Shown: one piece after another, positions 5,947 through 11,372 of the stretch
Position numbering within the stretch: position 1 is the first letter of the stretch
Layout of the letters: every line of letters begins with the position of its first letter
NCBI GenBank assembly: GCA_003248845.1
Contig: QFPD01000029.1
Span: 1-11,372 of the forward strand
From: Microbacterium sp.
GTDB taxonomy: Bacteria > Actinomycetota > Actinomycetes > Actinomycetales > Microbacteriaceae
Direction: 5' to 3'
DNA: 11,372 nt
Position numbers and translations under genes: made by a program
Notes under the pieces: model-generated
What the model saw: the letters and a program-made list of their open reading frames with translations, nothing else
What the model was told of the DNA's origin: nothing
Database searches by the model: none

Positions 5947-7308
5947 ATGTCCTCGCCCTCGATCGTCTGGTTCCGCGACGACCTGCGCCTCGCCGACAAC
6001 CCGGCCCTGCGCGCCGCGGCGGATCGCGGCGAGCCCGTCCTCGGCGTGTACCTCCTCGACGAGGTCTCGCCCGGAATCCGTCCGCTCGGCGGCGCTGCTC
6101 GGTGGTGGCTGCATCACAGCCTCAGCGAGCTCGGCGAGCGGGTCCGCGAGAAGGGATCCGTGCTGATCCTCCGTCGCGGTGCGGCCGCCGACGTCCTGCC
6201 GACACTCGTCGAAGCCGCGGGCGCGGGCGCCGTGTACTGGAATCGGCGCTACGGAGGCGCCGAGCGCGCCGTCGACGCAGGACTCAAGGAGTCGCTCCGC
6301 GAGGGCGGCGTCGAGGTGTCGTCGTTCGCGGCATCCGTCCTGTTCGAGCCGTGGACGGTGCGGACGGGGGCCGGAACGCCGTACGGGGTCTTCACGCCCT
6401 TCTGGAAGGCGTGCCGCCAGCTCCCGCCGCCACGGCAGCCGCTGCCCGAGCCGCGCGAGCTGCGCGGGCCGGGACGGCACCCGGCATCCGACGACCTCCA
6501 CGAGTGGGGACTGCTGCCGACGACGCCCGACTGGGCGGCGGGCCTACGCGAACGATGGCAGCCCGGCGAGGTCGCCGCGAAGGCCCGCCTCCGAGAGTTC
6601 CTGCGGGAGGATGCCGACGACTACGACCGGGCGCGGGACGAGCCCGCGGGCGGGGCCACTTCTTTGCTGTCTCCGCGGCTGCGCTGGGGTGAGCTCAGTC
6701 CCTACCAGGTCTGGCACGCGGCGGTGGCGTCGGATGCGCGCGTGGGCGGATTCCTCTCCGAGCTCGGCTGGCGGGAATTCGCGTGGCACACCCTGTTCCA
6801 CTTCCCGGATCTCGCGACGCAGAATCTCCGGTCGGCCTTCGACGCGTTCCCCTGGCCGCGCCTGCGCCCCGCTCATCTGCGCGCGTGGCAGCGCGGCGAG
6901 ACGGGCTATCCCCTCGTCGATGCCGGCATGCGCGAGCTCTGGCGGTCCGGGTACATGCACAACCGGGTTCGGATGGTCACGGCATCCTTCCTCATCAAGA
7001 ACCTGCTCATCGACTGGCGTCACGGCGAGGAGTGGTTCTGGGACACGCTCGTCGACGCGGATGCCGCGAGCAACCCTTTCAACTGGCAGTGGGTCGCCGG
7101 ATCGGGCGCCGACGCTGCGCCCTACTTCCGCATCTTCAACCCGGAGCTGCAGGCGAAGAAGTTCGACCCGGACGGACGCTACGTCCGCGAATGGGCGCCG
7201 GATGCCATCGGCGACGACGCCTCCGAGCCGATGGTCGATCTCGCCGAAACGAGGAAGGCGGCTCTCGACGCCTACGAGGCGGTCAAGCGGGCGGGGAATG
7301 CCGGCTGA
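5947..7308 (+). CDS. phr: deoxyribodipyrimidine photolyase (cryptochrome/photolyase family, class I)
   Basis: The enzyme uses blue light and FAD to split UV-induced pyrimidine dimers. The 453 residues start MSSPSIVWFRDDLRLADNPAL, the standard N-terminal Rossmann antenna domain (about 1-130). The FAD domain follows: LSPRLRWGELSPYQVW, FLSELGWREFAWHTLFHFP, GYPLVDAGMRELWRSGYMHNR and NPFNWQWVAGSGADAAPYFR. Comparison with the E. coli enzyme places the electron-transfer tryptophan triad at W314 (RAWQRGETGYP), W357 (LIDWRHGE) and W380 (FNWQW), and all three are present. The length is typical and the protein looks active. The antenna pigment is not determined. ATG 5947 was preferred because homologues begin just before the VWFR strand; ATG 5938 would add three residues. 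The luciferase-like gene follows after 22 nt, so the two may share a transcript. Confidence 0.95.
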   Translation: MSSPSIVWFRDDLRLADNPALRAAADRGEPVLGVYLLDEVSPGIRPLGGAARWWLHHSLSELGERVREKGSVLILRRGAAADVLPTLVEAAGAGAVYWNRRYGGAERAVDAGLKESLREGGVEVSSFAASVLFEPWTVRTGAGTPYGVFTPFWKACRQLPPPRQPLPEPRELRGPGRHPASDDLHEWGLLPTTPDWAAGLRERWQPGEVAAKARLREFLREDADDYDRARDEPAGGATSLLSPRLRWGELSPYQVWHAAVASDARVGGFLSELGWREFAWHTLFHFPDLATQNLRSAFDAFPWPRLRPAHLRAWQRGETGYPLVDAGMRELWRSGYMHNRVRMVTASFLIKNLLIDWRHGEEWFWDTLVDADAASNPFNWQWVAGSGADAAPYFRIFNPELQAKKFDPDGRYVREWAPDAIGDDASEPMVDLAETRKAALDAYEAVKRAGNAG

Positions 7309-7330
7309 GCCTCGCCGGTTGACGTGAGCG

Positions 7331-8377
7331 ATGACTCCCGCGCTCTCCGTCCTCGACCTCGTTCCCGTCCGCACCGGCCAGACCAGTGCGCAGGCCGTGG
7401 CCTCCTCCCTCGCGCTCGCCACCCGTGCCGACGAGCTGGGATACCGCCGCTACTGGTTCGCGGAGCACCACAACATGCCTGCCGTCGCCTCGACGACACC
7501 GCCCGTCCTCGCCGCGGCGGCGGCGGCGCGCACGACGAGCATCCGCGTCGGCTCGGGTGGGGTCATGCTCCCCAACCACGCCCCGCTCGTCGTGGCGGAA
7601 CAGTTCGCGGCCCTCGAGGCGATCGCCCCGGGTCGCGTCGACCTCGGCATCGGGCGCGCTCCGGGCAGTGACCCGGTGATCACGCAACTGCTGCGCATGA
7701 GCGGCACGACGAGCGACGTCGACCGCTTTCCCGACCACATCCGCGACATCCTCGCGCTCACGTCGGCGGAGGGCGCCGGGTACCGCCTCGCAGGTCGCCC
7801 CGACGGCGACGACCACTACGGCGTGCACGCGACGCCTGCCGCGACCGGCGTGCCGGAGCTCTGGCTGCTCGGCTCGTCGGACTACTCGGCGCAGCTCGCG
7901 GCGGCTTTCGGCCTTCCCTACGTGTTCGCGAACCACTTCTCCGGTGAAGGCCTCGAGCGCGCGCTCGAGCTGTACCGGCGGAACTTCCAGCCGTCCGCGT
8001 ACCTCGACGCACCGCGCACCTTCCTCACCGCGAACGCCGTCGTCGCCGACACCGCCGCCGAAGCCGACGAGCGGATGCTTCCGCAGGCGCGCATGATGGC
8101 GCGGCTGCGCGGCGGGCGCCCGCTCATCGCGCTCGAGACCGTCGAGCAGGCGCGGGACGCGGAAAGCTCCGACCACCTCGCCGCACCGCTCATCGACGCG
8201 CTGCGCCGCCGCTGGTTCGTCGGCGCAGCTGCGGAGCAGCGTGACCGCCTGGCCTCCTTCGCCGCTGCGCACGGCGTCGACGAGATCATGATCTCGCCCG
8301 TTGCCGGTGCTTACGACGGCGAGGCGATGGAAGCCGCGACCGGCCGCGTGCGCACGCTCGAACTCCTCGCGGCCTGA
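7331..8377 (+). CDS. LLM-class flavin-dependent oxidoreductase (luciferase-like monooxygenase)
   Basis: The 348-residue product matches the bacterial-luciferase TIM-barrel fold. It opens with LSVLDLVPVRTG, a pattern of the MsnO8-type subgroup. Next come LATRADELGYRRYWFAEHHNMP, SIRVGSGGVMLPNHAPLVVAEQFA, and LEAIAPGRVDLGIGRAPGSD with the flavin-phosphate-binding turn. Later segments are ELWLLGSSDYSAQLAAAFGLPYVFANHF and a final EIMISPVAG. Such enzymes oxidise small organic substrates with reduced FMN or F420; neither cofactor nor substrate can be assigned here. ATG 7331 was chosen over GTG 7324, which is out of frame; the ribosome site is weak (GTGAG just upstream). It follows the photolyase gene by 22 nt and probably forms the end of that transcript. 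Downstream lies the 21-bp repeat array, with pheA converging from the other side. Confidence 0.92.
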   Translation: MTPALSVLDLVPVRTGQTSAQAVASSLALATRADELGYRRYWFAEHHNMPAVASTTPPVLAAAAAARTTSIRVGSGGVMLPNHAPLVVAEQFAALEAIAPGRVDLGIGRAPGSDPVITQLLRMSGTTSDVDRFPDHIRDILALTSAEGAGYRLAGRPDGDDHYGVHATPAATGVPELWLLGSSDYSAQLAAAFGLPYVFANHFSGEGLERALELYRRNFQPSAYLDAPRTFLTANAVVADTAAEADERMLPQARMMARLRGGRPLIALETVEQARDAESSDHLAAPLIDALRRRWFVGAAAEQRDRLASFAAAHGVDEIMISPVAGAYDGEAMEAATGRVRTLELLAA

Positions 8378-8389
8378 CCCCTCTCCAAC

Positions 8390-8494
8390 GGGGGTGCACT
8401 CGTTTCCGCCGGGGGTGCACTCGTTCCCACCGGGGGTGCACTCGTTCCCACCGGGGGTGCACTCGTTCCCACCGGGGGTGAATCCATCACGAGC
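8390..8494 (+). repeat. forward half of a 21-bp tandem repeat array
   Basis: Four head-to-tail 21-bp units begin at 8390, 8411, 8432 and 8453, each GGGGGTGCACTCGTT plus CCCACC or a close variant. Units 2-4 are identical; unit 1 differs at two positions (TTTCCGCC). A degenerate fifth unit starts GGGGGTGAATCC at 8474. The core contains the palindrome GTGCAC. There are no unique spacers, so it is not CRISPR. The 21-bp period equals two helical turns, so every core would lie on the same face of the DNA. Confidence 0.95.
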
Positions 8495-8497
8495 CCT

Positions 8498-8581
8498 GAA
8501 TGCACCCTCGCGCGAAACGAATGCACCCTCGCGCGAAACGAATGCACCCTCGCGTCGAACGAATGCACCCTCGGGGGTAAC
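8498..8581 (-). repeat. inverted half of the 21-bp tandem repeat array
   Basis: Four 21-bp units begin at 8498, 8519, 8540 and 8561, each GAATGCACCCTC followed by GCGCGAAAC or a variant. Read on the minus strand the core is GAGGGTGCATTCGTT, matching the forward family at 13 of 15 bases. The shared core is GGGTGCAYTCGTT, with C in all forward units and T in all inverted ones. Units 1 and 2 are identical, unit 3 has GTCGAAC and unit 4 ends GGGGGTAAC. Together with the forward half it forms a 192-bp imperfect inverted repeat filling the gap between two convergent genes. Confidence 0.95.
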
Positions 8582-8601
8582 GGAGCGGGGCGCGGCGCGG
8601 G

Positions 8602-9573
8602 TCAGGCGTCGGGTTCGCCGGAGATGAGGCCCCGCAGCCAGTCGCGCGCCTCGATGAACACATCGTCGGAGTAGCGCTCGGAGTAGTGCACGATCGCACG
8701 GTCGGCGCGCGGATACGACCCGAGGTAGATGACCTTCGGGCTGAAGCGGCGCAGGCCCAGCAGTGCGTCGGCCATGCGCTCGTCCTGCACGTGCCCGTCG
8801 GCGTCGATCACGAACCGGTACCGCCCGAGAGCGTCGCCGATCGGCCGTGAGGCGAGCAGTGACAGGTTGATGCCGCGCGTCGCGAACTGCTCGAGGAGCT
8901 CCAGCAGCGCGCCCGGGTACTCCTCGGGCAGCTCGACGATGAGGGAGGTCTTGTCGGCCCCCGTCGGCGCGGGCGCCGGGGCCGTGCGGCTCACGAGCAC
9001 GAACCGAGTCACGGCATTCGCGTTGTCGCCGATGCGCTCGGCGAGCAGCTCGAGGTCGTAATGATCGAGGATGCCGGGGGGTGCGATCGCGGCATCCGCG
9101 TCAGAGAGGCCGTCGACGATCCCGACCGCCGCTGCGACGTTGGAGGCGGCGGGGAGGTGTGCGTGCTCGGGGAGCTCCGCCGAGAGCCACCGCAGGCACT
9201 GCGCGTAGGCGACCGGGTGGGCGGCGAGGAGCTTCACATCCTCGAGGCGTGTACCGGGGCGGGCCACCAGCACGAAGTTCACCGGCACGAGATACTCGCC
9301 CACGATCCGCAGGCCCGGCATCGTGGCAAGTGCGTCCTGAGCCGTCGCGACACCGCCGTCGACGGAGTTCTCGATCGCGATCATCGCGGCATCCGAGCGC
9401 CCCTCGACGACGTCCGCGAGGGCCTCGCCGACGTTGCGCACGGGGCGCCAGATCTGGTCGCGAGCCTCGGGCACCTGGCTGAGAGCGGCCTCGGTGAAGG
9501 TGCCGGCAGGCCCGAGGTAGCTGTACGTGCGGCGCGTCCGCGTGATGTCGGGTGCGGCGGAATCGAGGCTCAC
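8602..9573 (-). CDS. pheA: prephenate dehydratase
   Basis: The enzyme converts prephenate to phenylpyruvate, the committed step to phenylalanine. From GTG 9573 it has 323 residues. The catalytic domain starts YSYLGPAGTFTEAAL (17-31) and contains AIENSVDGGVATAQDAL (66-82), YAQCLRWL, AAIAPPGILDHYDLELLAERIGD and the catalytic TRF motif at 189-191. A C-terminal ACT domain for feedback by phenylalanine spans about 208-290: SLIVELPEEYPGALLELL, then LASRPIGDALGRYRF, where the usual ESRP reads ASRP. No chorismate mutase domain is fused, as is usual in actinobacteria. Longer readings up to 9855 lack homology and overlap the divergent lipoprotein gene. TAGGCT lies 8 nt before the start with no ribosome site, suggesting a leaderless or very short leader, so peptide-coded attenuation is unlikely. 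Regulation is probably allosteric. Confidence 0.96.
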   Translation of the reverse strand: MSLDSAAPDITRTRRTYSYLGPAGTFTEAALSQVPEARDQIWRPVRNVGEALADVVEGRSDAAMIAIENSVDGGVATAQDALATMPGLRIVGEYLVPVNFVLVARPGTRLEDVKLLAAHPVAYAQCLRWLSAELPEHAHLPAASNVAAAVGIVDGLSDADAAIAPPGILDHYDLELLAERIGDNANAVTRFVLVSRTAPAPAPTGADKTSLIVELPEEYPGALLELLEQFATRGINLSLLASRPIGDALGRYRFVIDADGHVQDERMADALLGLRRFSPKVIYLGSYPRADRAIVHYSERYSDDVFIEARDWLRGLISGEPDA

Positions 9574-9581
9574 GGTGGTCA

Positions 9582-9587
9582 AGCCTA
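9582..9587 (-). promoter_or_regulatory. pheA: candidate -10 element of pheA
   Basis: TAGGCT on the minus strand, within GCTAGGCT, lies 8 nt before GTG 9573. The hexamer is the same as that of the lipid kinase at 4874-4879. It predicts a transcription start at or within a couple of bases of the start codon. No -35 was recognised. Confidence 0.5.
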
Positions 9588-9624
9588 GCCGCGCGAATCC
9601 CCCGCGCCGACGGCGGGCGCCCCG

Positions 9625-9630
9625 TATCCT
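9625..9630 (+). promoter_or_regulatory. candidate -10 element of the lipoprotein gene
   Basis: TATCCT lies 7 nt before ATG 9638, with no ribosome binding site between. This fits the TANNNT-to-start geometry of leaderless actinobacterial genes. It diverges from the pheA promoter, the two hexamers being about 37 bp apart in a 64-bp gap. Confidence 0.5.
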
Positions 9631-9637
9631 GAACGAC

Positions 9638-10288
9638 ATGACGACTCCCCGCCTCCGCCGTCTCCTCCCCGTCGCCGCGCTCGCCGGGGCAACTCTGCTC
9701 ACGCTGGGACTGAGTGCGTGCGTGCCCGAGTCGGCCTCGCCGAGCCCGTCAGGGTCCTCGGCGTCCGCGCGGCCCTCCGCTTCGGCATCCGGCGTGGCGA
9801 CGGCGGCGCCCACCGCGTCTCCATCGGGCGACGCCGCCGCGTGCCTCGTCGGCACGTGGACGATGGGCCAGAGCGACCTCGAAGCCTTCTACAACGACGT
9901 CAACGGTGCTCTCGCGGGCGCGGGCGTCAGCTTCACGCCGCAGGGGTCCGCGACCCTCGCCCTCGGCGCGGACGGCGCCTTCACGTGGACCCCGGCGGTG
10001 CAGCTGGATGCCGCCGTCTCGGGCACGACGATCGTCGTGACCATCGGTGGCGACATCACGGGGAGCTACTCGGCGACGAGCGACCGCATCACGACGGCGA
10101 ATCAGTCGACCGACAACCTCCAGGTCAGCGCCACCATCGACGGAGCGGAGACCGACGCGGGCAGCGTCACGCAGGAGATCGCCGGCGCGCCCGTCTCCGA
10201 CGCGTCGTACACGTGCGCCGGCGACACGCTGACTCTCGTGTCGCAGATCGGCGGCTCGCCTGCGACGTCCGTGCTGCACCGCGGCTGA
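9638..10288 (+). CDS. secreted lipoprotein of unknown function
   Basis: From ATG 9638 the product has 216 residues. Residues 1-28 are a lipoprotein signal: RLRR, a hydrophobic stretch, then the lipobox L-S-A-C with the lipidated Cys at 28. A flexible Ser/Ala/Pro linker (SASPSPSGSSAS and onward) runs to about residue 65. The mature domain starts CLVGTWTM and is rich in Thr/Ser/Gly beta-strand patterns (GSATLALGADGAFTW, TTIVVTIGGDITGSY), ending with SYTCAGDTLTLVSQ. The GTW start and the closing CAGDTLTL suggest a lipocalin-like beta-barrel or sandwich with one possible disulfide between the two domain cysteines. The family is not recognised and no ligand can be proposed. Upstream in-frame codons to 9527 are rejected because they overlap pheA and lack the signal sequence. 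The gene is divergent from pheA and upstream of pgm, with no evident functional tie to either. Confidence 0.88.
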   Translation: MTTPRLRRLLPVAALAGATLLTLGLSACVPESASPSPSGSSASARPSASASGVATAAPTASPSGDAAACLVGTWTMGQSDLEAFYNDVNGALAGAGVSFTPQGSATLALGADGAFTWTPAVQLDAAVSGTTIVVTIGGDITGSYSATSDRITTANQSTDNLQVSATIDGAETDAGSVTQEIAGAPVSDASYTCAGDTLTLVSQIGGSPATSVLHRG

Positions 10289-10326
10289 GAGCAGCTGAGG
10301 CTGCGCCGCTGCTGACCGCGTTGAGC

Positions 10327-10344
10327 CCGGCCGGTGCAGGCCGG
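10327..10344 (+). terminator. possible hairpin between lipoprotein gene and pgm
   Basis: CCGGCC (10327-10332) and GGCCGG (10339-10344) form a 6-bp all-GC stem around a 6-nt loop, 39 nt after the lipoprotein stop. There is no T-run, so it may be a weak terminator, a processing or pausing site, or only a consequence of base composition. Confidence 0.3.
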
Positions 10345-10356
10345 CGCCGGCAGTGA

Positions 10357-10362
10357 CAGACT
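10357..10362 (+). promoter_or_regulatory. pgm: weak candidate -10 element of pgm
   Basis: CAGACT lies 6 nt before ATG 10369, the same spacing as the -10 hexamers of serS and the lipid kinase, and differs from the serS hexamer TAGACT only at its first base. No ribosome site is seen before pgm. The missing T at position 1 makes this call weak. Confidence 0.3.
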
Positions 10363-10368
10363 GTCGGC

Positions 10369-11372
10369 ATGAGCCGCGCAGGACAGCCCGCAGAAGCCTC
10401 CGACCTCATCGACATCGATGAGCTGATCGCCGCCTACTACGATCGCAAGCCCGACCCGGCGATCGCGTCCCAACGCGTTGCATTCGGTACGAGCGGCCAT
10501 CGCGGATCGAGCCTGTCGTCGAGCTTCAACGAGGACCACATCCTCGCGACGACGCAGGCGATCGTCGACTACCGCGCCGCGCAGGGCATCACGGGACCGC
10601 TGTTCCTCGGGCGCGACACTCACGGGCTGTCCCTCCCCGCGGAGCGCAGCGCGATCGAGGTGCTCGTCGCGAACGGCGTCGATGTGCGCACGGATTCCCG
10701 CGACTCGTGGGTGCCGACCCCCGCCCTCAGCCACGCGATCCTCACGTACAACCGCGAGCGGGCTGCCGACGACCCCGGGCGCGCCGACGGCATCGTCGTG
10801 ACCCCGTCGCACAACCCGCCCCGTGACGGCGGCTTCAAGTACAACCCGCCGCACGGCGGCCCGGCCGACACCGACGCGACGGGCTGGATCGCCGACCGCG
10901 CCAACGCCCTCATCGAGGCGGGCCTGGAGGGCGTCGCGCGCACGCGCTTCGCCGACATCGACGCCGACACGATCGGGTCCTACGACTTCCGTGAGGGATA
11001 CGTCGCCGACCTTGCGAACATCATCGACGTCGAGGCGATCAAGAAGGCCGGTGTGCGGATCGGTGCCGACCCGCTCGGCGGGGCATCGGTCGAGTACTGG
11101 GCTCTCATCGGCGAGCGCTACGGCCTGGACCTCACAGTCGTGAACCCCGAGGTCGACCCGACGTGGCGGTTCATGACCCTCGACTGGGACGAGAAGATCC
11201 GCATGGATCCGTCGTCGCCCTCGGCGATGGCATCCCTCGTCGCGCGGCGCCACGAGTACGACATCCTCACCGGCAACGACGCCGATGCCGACCGCCACGG
11301 CATCGTGACTCCGGATGCCGGGCTCATGAATCCCAACCACTACCTCGCCGTCGCGATCGACTACCTCTACGG
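10369..11372 (+). CDS. pgm: alpha-D-glucose phosphate-specific phosphoglucomutase (3' end outside window)
   Basis: The enzyme interconverts glucose 1-phosphate and glucose 6-phosphate, linking glycolysis to glycogen/trehalose and to UDP-glucose for envelope sugars. The reading frame is open from ATG 10369 to the edge, giving 334 of an expected 545 or so residues. The N-terminus has VAFGTSGHRGSSL (38-50), characteristic of the bacterial Pgm subgroup. The phosphoserine loop TPSHNPP lies at 145-151 with the catalytic Ser147, followed by DGGFKYNPPHGGPAD. The Mg2+ loop is GNDADADRHG at 302-311 with Asp304, Asp306 and Asp308. Domain II includes IGADPLGGASVEYW (231-244). All key residues so far are intact. 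The gene is probably transcribed alone, as a GC hairpin separates it from the lipoprotein gene and no ribosome site is visible. Confidence 0.96.
   Translation, partial: MSRAGQPAEASDLIDIDELIAAYYDRKPDPAIASQRVAFGTSGHRGSSLSSSFNEDHILATTQAIVDYRAAQGITGPLFLGRDTHGLSLPAERSAIEVLVANGVDVRTDSRDSWVPTPALSHAILTYNRERAADDPGRADGIVVTPSHNPPRDGGFKYNPPHGGPADTDATGWIADRANALIEAGLEGVARTRFADIDADTIGSYDFREGYVADLANIIDVEAIKKAGVRIGADPLGGASVEYWALIGERYGLDLTVVNPEVDPTWRFMTLDWDEKIRMDPSSPSAMASLVARRHEYDILTGNDADADRHGIVTPDAGLMNPNHYLAVAIDYLY

Noticed and set aside
8390..8581. CRISPR array
   Set aside because: Units abut directly with no unique spacers, the period is only 21 bp, the orientation flips midway, and no cas gene is present.
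8301..8627. Repeat protein with GVHSFPP and TNAPSRE heptapeptides
   Set aside because: The 21-bp repeats are open in several frames on both strands simply because 21 is a multiple of three. The frame begins inside the monooxygenase gene in another register and has no start signal.
10102..11340. 412-codon minus-strand frame across pgm
   Set aside because: It is antisense to pgm, whose active-site loops are all intact on the plus strand, and has no domain of its own.

Overview
The window looks like the chromosome of a high-GC actinobacterium, most likely of the Microbacteriaceae (Microbacterium-like). This rests on the base composition, the GTG starts, tRNA genes without an encoded CCA, apparent leaderless promoters, and the gene set serS, a lipid kinase, pheA and an LCP protein. 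The word GGATGCC/GGCATCC recurs about 27 times from position 1292 onward. The family assignment is an impression from sequence style, not a database match.

Left flank (1-1029): an accessory-looking patch. The left edge carries the inner part of a heavy-metal P-type ATPase on the minus strand, which stops abruptly at about 208. A pentapeptide-repeat protein gene on the plus strand abuts it, followed by about 230 bp of non-coding DNA with short repeats. The patch lies immediately 3' of a tRNA-Ser gene, the classical side for island integration.

Serine block (1030-4863, all minus strand). In transcription order it holds serS, a Cof-like HAD phosphatase overlapping the serS stop, tRNA-Ser(UGA), an LCP-family cell-wall glycopolymer ligase starting 21 nt after that tRNA, and tRNA-Ser(GCU) with a rho-independent terminator. 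The seryl-tRNA synthetase is thus physically linked to two of its tRNA substrates.

Plus-strand block (4886-8377): a diacylglycerol-kinase-family lipid kinase diverges from serS across only 22 bp that carries two overlapping -10 elements. It is followed by a class I DNA photolyase and a luciferase-like flavin monooxygenase.

Convergent gap (8378-8601): it is filled by a 192-bp array of 21-bp repeats. Four units run in one orientation, one unit is degenerate, and four related units run in the opposite orientation. This is the most unusual structure in the window.

Right block: pheA (prephenate dehydratase, minus) diverges from a small secreted lipoprotein of unknown function (plus). Next comes pgm (alpha-phosphoglucomutase), which runs off the right edge. 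Apart from the left flank and the repeat array, the content is ordinary housekeeping: translation, phenylalanine biosynthesis, glycogen/sugar-nucleotide supply, envelope assembly, lipid metabolism and DNA repair.
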